Shown: positions 25,195-33,110 of the stretch, one piece after another
How the letters are laid out: every line of letters starts with the position of its first letter
Numbering within the stretch: position 1 is the first letter of the stretch
From: CAISDA01 sp050258555
GTDB lineage: Bacteria; Bacteroidota; Ignavibacteria; UBA10030; UBA8401
NCBI GenBank assembly: GCA_050258555.1
Contig: JBLMZA010000009.1
Span: 1-49,609 of the forward strand
Length of the DNA: 49,609 bases
Direction of reading: 5' to 3'
The notes under the pieces: generated by a model
Database searches by the model: none
Told to the model about the DNA's origin: nothing
The model's input: only the letters and a program-made list of their open reading frames with translations
Translations under genes and position numbers: made by a program

Positions 25195-26292
25195 ATGCTA
25201 CGTCGTTCGCTTGGAATCTTGTGCATTGCTGCACTGTTTTTTGTACCCTCCCAGTCTGCCCGTTCGCAGTCGCTGAACGAAAGCCTGAGTCAATTGTCCG
25301 AAGCGGCGGCCAAACAGTTCGTCCAGCCGGCATTCGATCCGTTCGGCGTCTCGCTCAACGGCGGATGGCTCGGCAAGTCGCCAAAGGCGAACATCCTGAG
25401 CTTCGATCTGGAATTCGGAGCGGTGGCCATGGGCACATTCATGGGATCGAGCACCAGAACATTCGAGATGAGCAAGACCTATCGCTTCTCGGCCGAACAG
25501 GCGCGCACGATCGCCGATGAGGCCGGCGTCGACGATCCGACGGTCAAGAGTCTCATCGTGGATGCCATCACGAAACGAGATTTTCCCGTCGTGCTCTACG
25601 GACCGACGATCATCGGCAGCAGCGACCGCCACATCCGCATCGTGTTCTCTCCGAACGGCAATGAAAGCCTGCAGATCAACGATCCGCGCTATCCCTTCCC
25701 GGTGAATGTCATCGTGCCGTCGAAGACCGTCGAATTGGAAGATGCGAAAGGACTCATGGACGGAATGGGCGTTCTGCCGTCGGCCGCTCCCCAGTTGAAG
25801 ATCGGCACCGTGTTCGGAACACAGGCCATCCTGCGTTTCGTCCCATCGATCAAGGTCTCGGACGATCTCGGCAAGTTCAATTATCTCGGCTTCGGACTCC
25901 AGCATAATCCGAATGTGTGGCTCAATCTCCCGCTGCCGGTGGATGTGTCGTTCGGCTTCCTCATTCAGAAGGCGAAAGTCGGCGATGTGGTCGACGTGAA
26001 AGGCACTTCGTACGGCATCAACGTTTCGAAGACGTTCGGCACCGGATGGCTCAGCGTGACGCCCTATGTGGGCGGATTGATCGAGAAATCATCGATCGAC
26101 GTGAACTACGACCAGACCATCGAGACCGTGACGGGTACGGAGGATGTCAATATCGCCTTCAGCCTGGAAGGCATCAACAAGAGCCGTCTCACGGCCGGCG
26201 CCCGGTTCCACATCGGCGTGATCGATCTGGCGGTCGACTACAATATCGGCAAAATGAACTCCGTCACAAGCGGATTCTTCTTCAGTTTCTAA
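25195..26292 (+). CDS. Outer membrane beta-barrel protein (DUF6588-like)
   Basis: 365 residues from ATG at 25195, where GAGGAC sits at a suitable distance; ATG at 25183 is the other option. A signal peptide (ending SARSQ) is followed by a short helical segment (LNESLSQLSEAAAKQFVQPA). A long strand-rich region follows: DLEFGAVAMGTFMG near the start, ILRFVPSIKVSDDLGKFNYL in the middle, and DLAVDYNIGKMNSVTSGFFF with a terminal Phe at the end, the usual barrel closure. It resembles the DUF6588 group of uncharacterised outer membrane proteins. The next gene follows 24 bases later with its own ribosome binding site. Confidence 0.75.
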   Translation: MLRRSLGILCIAALFFVPSQSARSQSLNESLSQLSEAAAKQFVQPAFDPFGVSLNGGWLGKSPKANILSFDLEFGAVAMGTFMGSSTRTFEMSKTYRFSAEQARTIADEAGVDDPTVKSLIVDAITKRDFPVVLYGPTIIGSSDRHIRIVFSPNGNESLQINDPRYPFPVNVIVPSKTVELEDAKGLMDGMGVLPSAAPQLKIGTVFGTQAILRFVPSIKVSDDLGKFNYLGFGLQHNPNVWLNLPLPVDVSFGFLIQKAKVGDVVDVKGTSYGINVSKTFGTGWLSVTPYVGGLIEKSSIDVNYDQTIETVTGTEDVNIAFSLEGINKSRLTAGARFHIGVIDLAVDYNIGKMNSVTSGFFFSF

Positions 26293-26316
26293 TTTTATCA
26301 TTCTGCGAGGACAATT

Positions 26317-27192
26317 ATGAAACGGAAATCGACCATCTATGCAGGCATGCTGGGCGCTCTGATCGCTGCATTCTTCATGTTCACCGGAGGCATCACCAGT
26401 TCGGTCATCACGGCGGGAAAGCCTGTGCTCTCCGAATTCACGCTCGCCACGGCATCTCCGGTCATCTACGGAAAATTGGCCTTCAAGATTTATGCGAAGA
26501 ATACCACGATCGATGAGGACGATTGCGCCCGTCCGAAACAGCAATACCAGACCGCGCGCGATCTCTCGGGCACGCTGATCATCACGCGCGGCAACGTCGT
26601 TGTGGACTCCACCAATTTCACGATGGCAGTCGAAACCGGAGACAAAGAGAACGGATTCACGGGCATCTTCGTCGACACGACCGTCATCAATACGCCGGGC
26701 ACGTATACGGCAACGGCGCTCTTTTACGACACGATGAATGGCAGAAGCAGAGATTCGCTGACGGCGACGTCCACGATGACGTTCACCGTTTCAACAGGAT
26801 CGGAAACGCCGCTGATCGCCGGCACATACCGTCTGGAATCGTTCACCGCCATGCCGACCTCGGGTTCGGGCGCGCCGTACCGCTATACGAACTCGTCGTC
26901 CTCCAATATCCTGACCATCAATGAGGACGGACACTCGGCCAAGCTCGACATCAACATGCAGCTCGGCGCCGACGCCATTGCGACCTATCCGTATCTCGAG
27001 CAGTCCAGCTACGTCTATTCGGCGACCGGCGAGTACAGAATCATCCGCAACGGCAGCTCGACGGCGTTCCGGATCGAATATGAGAAAAGCGCATTCGTAA
27101 CATTCGACTTCACGTTCGACGGCATGCTGCTCACACTCAATTATTCGAAAAACGGGACGAGTTACGTCATGAAGTTCATGCGCAAAGTCTGA
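26317..27192 (+). CDS. Hypothetical secreted protein with Ig-like and lipocalin-like halves
   Basis: 291 residues with GCGAGGAC upstream of ATG. An N-terminal hydrophobic signal (about 8-33) precedes a first beta-sandwich-like half (about 38-165: PVLSEFTLATASPVIYGKLA ... TYTATALFYDTM). The second half (about 175-291) opens IAGTYRLESFTAMPTSG and closes YSKNGTSYVMKFMRKV, the layout of lipocalin-like cell-surface domains of Bacteroidetes. No catalytic motif is visible. It is co-transcribed with the preceding barrel protein, so it may be its soluble or surface partner, and it ends in a strong terminator. Confidence 0.65.
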   Translation: MKRKSTIYAGMLGALIAAFFMFTGGITSSVITAGKPVLSEFTLATASPVIYGKLAFKIYAKNTTIDEDDCARPKQQYQTARDLSGTLIITRGNVVVDSTNFTMAVETGDKENGFTGIFVDTTVINTPGTYTATALFYDTMNGRSRDSLTATSTMTFTVSTGSETPLIAGTYRLESFTAMPTSGSGAPYRYTNSSSSNILTINEDGHSAKLDINMQLGADAIATYPYLEQSSYVYSATGEYRIIRNGSSTAFRIEYEKSAFVTFDFTFDGMLLTLNYSKNGTSYVMKFMRKV

Positions 27193-27223
27193 TTCACTCT
27201 TGGGGCCTCTTGAAGGTTCCGGA

Positions 27224-27262
27224 GGGCGTCTGAATGAAGCATCGTTCAGACGCCCTTTTTTT
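27224..27262 (+). terminator. Intrinsic terminator after the barrel/secreted-protein operon
   Basis: A perfect 11-bp stem GGGCGTCTGAA / TTCAGACGCCC (27224-27234 and 27245-27255) with a 10-nt loop, then seven T (27256-27262). The T run touches the stop codon of the convergent lgt gene, so the hairpin may act for both directions. Confidence 0.9.
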
Positions 27263-28016
27263 ATGCGGTCTGATGCTGCAGATGGCTTCGTCTGGCAAAC
27301 CAGAGAAGCCACAATCCGATCATGAATGCGGCAAGCGCGATATACTGCGAAGGGCTCAGATGCAGCACACCGTAGGTGTAGGCGTCGTCGCGATAGAATT
27401 CGATGGCGAAACGGAGCGGACTGTAGAACAGCAGATAGGCGGCATAGACCGAGCCCGGAATCACGAAGCGCCTGCGGTTGATCCAGAAGATGAAGAAGGC
27501 CAGGGCCAGGGGAATGCTTTCATAGAGCTGCGTCGGATGCACGGCGCAGACGGTCTGCGGGAACATCATGCCCGCCCAGCTCTCTGTCGGAATACCGTAA
27601 CAGCATCCGGCAAGAAAGCAGCCCAGACGCCCGATTGCATGAGAGATAAGCAGCACAATGCCGGCGATGTCGATCGGGCGGAAGACATCGATGCGGCTTG
27701 CCGCAAGAAACACCAGCAGTCCCACGGCGCCGCCGATTTCCGCCCCGTAATACATCCATCCCCCGCCGCTGGTCAGCGTGCCCAGAGGATCGCGCAGAAA
27801 ATAATCCCATTCAAAAAAAATGATTTCAAATATTTTCCCGCCGATCATGCCGCCCAATACCGTCCAGAACGCTCCCGGCGGAAAGAGATGCATGGGAAGG
27901 CCGTAGCGCCGGCACTCGAAATATGCCAGGACCACCGCCGTCACGATCGCCAGCGAGACAAGCAGCGCATAGGTCGGGATGTAAAAGGAAGAAGTGAGAA
28001 AGATGCGAGGGTACAT
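27261..28016 (-). CDS. lgt: Prolipoprotein diacylglyceryl transferase
   Basis: 251 residues with about seven membrane helices. Lgt transfers the diacylglyceryl group of phosphatidylglycerol to the lipobox cysteine of prelipoproteins in the inner membrane. Visible landmarks are AIGRLGCFLAGCCYG (residues 127-141, holding the conserved Arg130), HPTQLYE (160-166), and RFAIEFYRDD (202-211) near the C-terminus. The usual Asn in the E. coli motif G-R-x-x-N is Cys133 here, as in the GCFLAGCCYG variant group. The gene lies 3 bases downstream of the acyltransferase fusion, so they share a transcript. The window encodes several lipoproteins that would be substrates. Confidence 0.93.
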   Translation of the reverse strand: MYPRIFLTSSFYIPTYALLVSLAIVTAVVLAYFECRRYGLPMHLFPPGAFWTVLGGMIGGKIFEIIFFEWDYFLRDPLGTLTSGGGWMYYGAEIGGAVGLLVFLAASRIDVFRPIDIAGIVLLISHAIGRLGCFLAGCCYGIPTESWAGMMFPQTVCAVHPTQLYESIPLALAFFIFWINRRRFVIPGSVYAAYLLFYSPLRFAIEFYRDDAYTYGVLHLSPSQYIALAAFMIGLWLLWFARRSHLQHQTA

Positions 28017-28019
28017 GTC

Positions 28020-30407
28020 TTACATTCCGGATGCTGAGGGTGTGAGTGGAGAATGTTGTTCAATTTCATCTTCCATGATCGACTGAATTTCGGCGGTGAG
28101 CGATGCGGGCGTGTGTCCGTCCGGAGAGACGGCCTCGAGGAAGCGCACGGAGACCGGCACGCCGTATTTCGGCCACAGTTTTCCCTTGGGCAGCGTGTCG
28201 AGCGTGCCGTTGATCACAACCGGTACGACAGGCACCTGCAGCGCGCAGCTTAAGAGCGCGAAGGCGCGCTTGAAATCCGTGAGCGATCCGTCCGTCGAGC
28301 GCGTGCCTTCGGGAAAGATGAGCACATTCTTTTCCGCCTCCAGGCAACGCGCCAATGTGCGCAGCGCCGGTGCGAGCTGCTCGTTCGGAAGCACGCGCAC
28401 GACATTGTGCCGGTCGACGATCCACTGCTTCCATCGGGCACGGTAGTGGAAATCCTTGGCCAGATAAAACGTGCTGCGGAATTGCCGGTTCGGGAGGAAC
28501 GCCGTCACAAGGAACGGATCGAGCGAACTCTGGTGGTTTGCCACAAAGAGCACAGGCGGAGAAGGAATCGATGCCCTCCCTTCGATCGTCACATGGAGCA
28601 TGAAGCGGTATGCGAAACGCAGCATCCACTGCCACAGATCGATCGTGAGCCATGTGCGCGGAATCGGCATTTCCTCGACGCCGTCGAACATGGACCGCCA
28701 GTCCTCTTCTCCCTCATGCCGGGCGTCGCTGTGCCGGCGGATGTATGCCCACAGTTCTCCGATCGTCTGATGCCGCAGAAGATCGTCGGCAGTCAGCGTG
28801 ATGCCATAGTTCGATTCGATATAGGCGCGCAGCACGACCAGGTCGAGCGAATCGAGTCCGAGATCGAGCACGATATTGTCTGTGGACGCCGCCGTCGGCT
28901 TCCTGATCTTGCGGATATAGCGCAGAAGCGGAGAAGACTCGCGCCGCGCCTCATCGCCCCCTTCCGCGCTTGCTGACGAGCGGGCGTCGGCATAGGCCGG
29001 AAGCGCATGGCGCTTCAGCTTGCCGAGCGACGTCTTCGGCAGCGTATCGCGCGTAACGATCACGGAAAATATCCTCCGGTGCGAGGGCACCGTCCTGTTA
29101 TAGGCATGGATCACATGCTCGCGGACTATCCCTGCATCAGAAGCGCTCACGATCAGCGCGGCAAGCCTTCCCTCCTTTTCATAAACGGCGGCATCGTCCA
29201 CGACATCAGAGAACGAGAGCAGGCGCGATTCCACGTCCTCGGGATTGATATTCTTGCCCGAAGGCAGAACGATGATTTCCTTTTTCCGTCCCGTGATAAA
29301 CACATACCCGTCCGGATCGATATGTCCCAGATCGCCCGTGAAGAGCCATCCGTCCCGCATCACATCACGGGTTTCCTCCGGCGCGTCGTCGTATCCCTGC
29401 ATCACATTCTCGCCGCGGATTGTGATTTCACCCTCGACGATGCGGACGCTTGTTTTCGGAATCGGCAGTCCCACAGATCCGAGCCGGACATGCCCCGGCT
29501 TGTTGAACGACACCATGGGAGAGGTTTCCGTCAGGCCGTAGCCCGTATAGAAAGGAAATCCCAGCGCGAGGAAATCGCGCTGTATCTTCACATCGAGCGC
29601 CGCTCCTCCGCAGATAAGGTACTTCACGCATCCGCCGAACTGCGCATGCACGCGGCGAAAGAGCAATCGTGAAACGCCCGGTGATCCGATGAAGCGTGCC
29701 GCGCCCAGCGCCCTGCGCGCCCAAAAGCTTCCATGAATTTTTTCGAAGATGGTTTTATGGATCCGTTCATAGAGCGCCGGCACGCCGATGATGGCGGAGA
29801 CCGGATGCTGCCGGAGCGTGGAAAGAATGGCCGCCGGCTCAAGCGACGGCGAGATCACCGTGCAGATGCCGAAATACATCGGAGCGATCACCGTCCACAG
29901 CAGCGGAAAAATATGGTACAGCGGCAGAAGCAGAAGCGTCGCATCCTTCGGCGTGGCAAATTCGAGGACCGGCTCGATATTCGAAAGAAGGTTCCGGAAT
30001 GACAGGCAGGCCCCTTTCTGCGCGCCGGTCGTGCCGGAAGTGAAGACGATGAGCGCCGTCGCATCGATATCGCTCCATGTGACGCGGTCTATTGCCGGCA
30101 CGTCATTGGTCTCCGTCACGTGTTCGAAGACAAGAAGCGCGGGAGCACACGACGATGCGCCAAGCAGGGAACGCACGCGCGCTTCATACTGCGCGGAGCA
30201 GAAGATCACATCGGGACGAGCCTGTTCAAGGATCGTCCGGCACTCGTCATCGGACGATGTGAAGTCGAAGAGGACCGGAATGCCGTGGCAGTGCCAGAGC
30301 GCGTAGAGCACGTAGATCCATTCGGGCCGGTTTTCGGAAACGATTGCGGCGCGGAGGCCGTTGTGCCCGGACAACAGACGCGCAAAGCGCGCAACATGCT
30401 GCAGCAC
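28020..30407 (-). CDS. AMP-binding acyl ligase / acyl carrier domain / PlsC-type acyltransferase fusion
   Basis: 795 residues from the GTG at 30407. The adenylate-forming domain (1-470) has FTSGTTGAQKGA (122-133), YGLTET (290-295), FTGDLG (356-361) and a catalytic Lys in GKLKR. An acyl-carrier domain (about 490-560) has phosphopantetheine Ser520 in DLGLDSLDL. A PlsC-like acyltransferase (about 590-795) has NHQSSLDP (624-631, HX4D) and FPEGTRS (698-704). Fatty acids could be activated, loaded on the internal carrier and passed to a lysophospholipid or glycerophosphate. E. coli Aas has the reverse order and no carrier domain. The frame continues upstream with family-like residues to about 30470 but lacks a good start codon, so the true N-terminus is unresolved. 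Confidence 0.9.
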   Translation of the reverse strand: MLQHVARFARLLSGHNGLRAAIVSENRPEWIYVLYALWHCHGIPVLFDFTSSDDECRTILEQARPDVIFCSAQYEARVRSLLGASSCAPALLVFEHVTETNDVPAIDRVTWSDIDATALIVFTSGTTGAQKGACLSFRNLLSNIEPVLEFATPKDATLLLLPLYHIFPLLWTVIAPMYFGICTVISPSLEPAAILSTLRQHPVSAIIGVPALYERIHKTIFEKIHGSFWARRALGAARFIGSPGVSRLLFRRVHAQFGGCVKYLICGGAALDVKIQRDFLALGFPFYTGYGLTETSPMVSFNKPGHVRLGSVGLPIPKTSVRIVEGEITIRGENVMQGYDDAPEETRDVMRDGWLFTGDLGHIDPDGYVFITGRKKEIIVLPSGKNINPEDVESRLLSFSDVVDDAAVYEKEGRLAALIVSASDAGIVREHVIHAYNRTVPSHRRIFSVIVTRDTLPKTSLGKLKRHALPAYADARSSASAEGGDEARRESSPLLRYIRKIRKPTAASTDNIVLDLGLDSLDLVVLRAYIESNYGITLTADDLLRHQTIGELWAYIRRHSDARHEGEEDWRSMFDGVEEMPIPRTWLTIDLWQWMLRFAYRFMLHVTIEGRASIPSPPVLFVANHQSSLDPFLVTAFLPNRQFRSTFYLAKDFHYRARWKQWIVDRHNVVRVLPNEQLAPALRTLARCLEAEKNVLIFPEGTRSTDGSLTDFKRAFALLSCALQVPVVPVVINGTLDTLPKGKLWPKYGVPVSVRFLEAVSPDGHTPASLTAEIQSIMEDEIEQHSPLTPSASGM

Positions 30408-30635
30408 GGAGCGGTAGGAAATCGTGCGGCCCTGCCAGAAGATCGCCGGATTGTCGGATTGTGTAATCAGAACGGTGCATCCCGAAAAAGTTCAACAACG
30501 CATCGATCCAAGAAAATAGCGATTTTCCAAGACACACACAAAGCAATTCCGGCTGATGCGCCTTCGATGCACCCAACTTTCATGAAAATATGGTACATTA
30601 GGATGGTTTAACACGCCATCAGAACGAGAGGATGT

Positions 30636-31127
30636 ATGCCGAACGAGAATCTTGAACGGATGATCCAGCTGGCCAACGAGTATTTTGACATGCAGAACGA
30701 TCCCGAGCAGGTGCAGGTCGGAGAGCATGTCATCGAGCGGATGATGAAGCTTCATCCGGCGTGCGTCGCCGAAAAGCGGACGCGCAAGGGACCCGTCGCC
30801 TGGGTGCTGGTCTTTCCGACCTCACACAGGCTCATGGAGCGCTTCATCGCAAACGAGCTGACGGAACGTGAACTCTTCAATCGGACTCGTGCCGGAAGGA
30901 CGTACGACGCCGTGTATCTCTGCACTGCGCTCGTCCTTCCGGAATACCGACGCAAGGGCATCGCGCAGCGCCTCACACTGGATGCGATCAAGGCCATCCG
31001 GAAGGATCATCCCATCACATCGCTCTTCTATTGGCCGTTCAGCAGCGCGGGCGGGAAACTTGCCGAAGCGGTCGCGGAGAAACTCCGCCTGCCGCTCTAC
31101 AAAAAGGAGAAATCGACCGGACATTGA
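30636..31127 (+). CDS. GNAT-family N-acetyltransferase
   Basis: 163 residues with GAGAGG upstream of ATG. The acetyl-CoA pyrophosphate loop is seen in VLPEYRRKGIAQRLT (residues 100-114; Q/R-x-x-G-x-A form), preceded by the strand YDAVYLCTALV and followed by the helix DAIKAIRKDH. The N-terminal 50 residues are helical and acidic and not typical of the core fold. The substrate is unknown. The next gene begins 15 bases later, suggesting co-transcription. Confidence 0.85.
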   Translation: MPNENLERMIQLANEYFDMQNDPEQVQVGEHVIERMMKLHPACVAEKRTRKGPVAWVLVFPTSHRLMERFIANELTERELFNRTRAGRTYDAVYLCTALVLPEYRRKGIAQRLTLDAIKAIRKDHPITSLFYWPFSSAGGKLAEAVAEKLRLPLYKKEKSTGH

Positions 31128-31142
31128 GAGGTAGGACGGGCG

Positions 31143-31802
31143 ATGAAAGTTCCGATCACAGCAGCGCTCTTTTTCATCGTGCTTGCCGGAATGCGATGCG
31201 CCGGCCCGGTGCAAGGACTCTTTCCGCCGGCACGGGACGAGCCGACCGAGACGATCTTCGTGGTGAATCACGGCTGGCATACCGGCATCGTCGTACCGAC
31301 GGACCGGCTTCCCCGGCAGGCGCTTCCGAGCTGGATGCCCGCGCTGCGCAGCAGGTTCATCGAAATGGGATGGGGAGATGACGGCTACTATCGCGCGGAG
31401 AATGTTACATCCGGCATGGCCGCACGCGCGCTGATCTTTTCGAATCCCGCCGTGCTCCATGTCGTCGCAATGAACAGCCGGCCTGATACGGCATTTCCCT
31501 CGAGCGGCGTCATCCGAATCACACTGAGCCGCGAAGGCTTCCAAAATCTCTGCCGCTTCCTGATCGACTCCTATGCCTTCGGAGCAGACGGAGAGCCGGT
31601 CGATCTCGGCAAAGGACTCTACGGCACGAGCCGGTTCTACCGGGCGACGGACCGGTATTACTTCCCCAACACCTGCAACCGGTGGACGGCGCGCGCCCTG
31701 CGCGCAGCCGGCACTCCGATCACTCCCTTCTATGCCATCATGGCGGAAAACGTCTTCAGTCAGTGCAGAAAGTTCGGCGTTGTCGTCCGTGAACCGTCAT
31801 GA
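31143..31802 (+). CDS. TIGR02117/DUF2459 family protein
   Basis: 219 residues. A hydrophobic N-terminus (AALFFIVLAG, followed by Cys19 in a poor lipobox) suggests export, perhaps as a lipoprotein. The family pattern is clear: IFVVNHGWHTGIVVPTD, EMGWGDDGYYR, RFYRATDRYYFPNTCNRWTA and AENVFSQCRKFG. The conserved His and Cys in GWHTG and NTCN suggest an NlpC/CHAP-like papain-fold hydrolase. That is an inference from the motif order, and the family has no demonstrated activity. It sits 15 bases after the acetyltransferase and is convergent with the membrane protein at 31813. Confidence 0.88.
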   Translation: MKVPITAALFFIVLAGMRCAGPVQGLFPPARDEPTETIFVVNHGWHTGIVVPTDRLPRQALPSWMPALRSRFIEMGWGDDGYYRAENVTSGMAARALIFSNPAVLHVVAMNSRPDTAFPSSGVIRITLSREGFQNLCRFLIDSYAFGADGEPVDLGKGLYGTSRFYRATDRYYFPNTCNRWTARALRAAGTPITPFYAIMAENVFSQCRKFGVVVREPS

Positions 31803-31812
31803 GCATGCGGCG

Positions 31813-32460
31813 TCACATCTGCTCCAGCTCCCGCTGCATCTGCCGGATGTGATGCCAGAGTCCGGCGCGGTCGCGCTTCCAATCCTTTTTCGTGAAGGCC
31901 ATTCCCATCGCCGCAACGGCGAGGATGAATGCGGCAAAGATGGCCGACATCGGCATGTAGGAACCGGTGAAACCGAAGACGCGGCTGAGGTACGGCACAT
32001 ATGCGGCGCCCGCCAATCCTCCGACAACAAGCAGGCCCAATGCCGCCAGCAGGCTGCTTCCGGGTGTCATGAAGCGGTAGCGGCGCTCTGCCTGGGCGAG
32101 AAATTCCTTCACCGGCAGGGCGTAATTCACGCGGGACAGCTTCCTGATTTCAATGAAGAAAAGTCCGATCACGAAACAATAGATCAGCGCCATGCTCCCC
32201 CGCTGCAAGAGCCGTTCGGTCCGCGCAGCCTCGGACGACCCGGCAGAGAGCCACGTCAGCGCAAACGCACCGATGAAGACCGCCGTCGCGATGCCCAAGA
32301 AGATGCGGCCGCGGCGCAGCTGCCGAAGCTTTTTTTCGTCTGATTGTTTCAGGAGCGCAAGAAGATCCGGCACGGAACCGGAACGTGCGTCAGGCGCGGC
32401 ATCGGCCGCCGCCGGAGCTTTGATGTGCTGCACTCTCTTTTTGAATTCATCAACGTCCAT
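31813..32460 (-). CDS. Membrane protein co-translated with ECF sigma factor (putative anti-sigma)
   Basis: 215 residues. An N-terminal cytoplasmic stretch of about 70 residues is followed by four hydrophobic helices (RIFLGIATAVFIGAFALTWL, MALIYCFVIGLFFIEI, LLAALGLLVVGGLAGAA, SAIFAAFILAVAAMGMAF) and a charged tail. No zinc-binding HxxxCxxC anti-sigma motif is present. Its start overlaps the sigma factor gene by 11 bases, and membrane genes in that position are usually anti-sigma factors, so this role is proposed from context only. Confidence 0.7.
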   Translation of the reverse strand: MDVDEFKKRVQHIKAPAAADAAPDARSGSVPDLLALLKQSDEKKLRQLRRGRIFLGIATAVFIGAFALTWLSAGSSEAARTERLLQRGSMALIYCFVIGLFFIEIRKLSRVNYALPVKEFLAQAERRYRFMTPGSSLLAALGLLVVGGLAGAAYVPYLSRVFGFTGSYMPMSAIFAAFILAVAAMGMAFTKKDWKRDRAGLWHHIRQMQRELEQM

Positions 32461-32968
32461 GGCCTTCCCTTTCCATGCATTCCTTCAATGTCTTTTTGAT
32501 GCGGTGGATCTTCACGCGCACATTCGATTCCGAAAGATCGAGCACCTCGGCCATCTCCTTCGTGCTCAGATCTTCCAGATACAGAGACAGGATCGTCCGG
32601 TCGCCGGCCGGCAGTTCGTTGATCCTTTCATAGAGCGCCTCCAGTTCTTCGTTCGTATCGGCCGATGAAGCGGGAGACGCATAGTTCATGAGGGATGCTT
32701 CGGCGGAATCGGTGCCCGAGACAAAGACCTGTTTCCGCTTCCGTTCCGAGCGCAACTCCATCAGGCACGTATTGACGCAGATCCTGTAGATCCATGTGCC
32801 GACCTGCGCCTGCCCTTTGAATACATCGAGGTGCTCCCAGATGTGTATCAGCACCTGCTGATACACGTCGGCGCGCCTGTCGGCATCACGCACGTAACAG
32901 CAGCAGATCCGATAGATCCGGTCTTTGTGCTCTTCGATAACGGAAGCGTAGCGTTCTTCCTTTTCCAT
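32450..32968 (-). CDS. ECF-type RNA polymerase sigma factor
   Basis: 172 residues. Region 2 (about 1-75) has DRIYRICCCYVRDADRRADV and GTWIYRICVNTCLMELR. A linker of about 35 residues follows. Region 4 (about 110-165) has LPAGDRTILSLYLEDLSTKE and the helix-turn-helix MAEVLDLSESNVRVKIHRIK. Region 3 and the N-terminal regions are missing, as in ECF factors. It is translationally coupled with the four-helix membrane protein downstream. The 142-base gap to the divergent serine hydrolase gene suggests that the hydrolase may be a target. Confidence 0.92.
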   Translation of the reverse strand: MEKEERYASVIEEHKDRIYRICCCYVRDADRRADVYQQVLIHIWEHLDVFKGQAQVGTWIYRICVNTCLMELRSERKRKQVFVSGTDSAEASLMNYASPASSADTNEELEALYERINELPAGDRTILSLYLEDLSTKEMAEVLDLSESNVRVKIHRIKKTLKECMEREGHGR

Positions 32969-33044
32969 ATGATTTTTCTTCCTTCATCCTGTTAGATGCC
33001 GCAGGTTCCGTTTTGTTACAATATACGACATCCAACGCGGCTTC

Positions 33045-33073
33045 TTGACATTCCGGAGAAGACATCGTAGATT
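33045..33073 (+). promoter_or_regulatory. Predicted sigma70 promoter for the serine hydrolase gene
   Basis: TTGACA (33045-33050), 17 bases, TAGATT (33068-33073). The start codon at 33111 lies about 30 bases beyond the expected transcription start. Confidence 0.6.
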
Positions 33074-33110
33074 TGTCTCGCCCACACACACATACATTTC
33101 GGATGGCCAC

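Noticed and set aside
30247..30576. 109-codon frame with ATG at 30480 upstream of the acyl-ligase fusion
   Set aside because: Out of frame by one base with the real protein and without family resemblance; kept only as part of the start-site puzzle.
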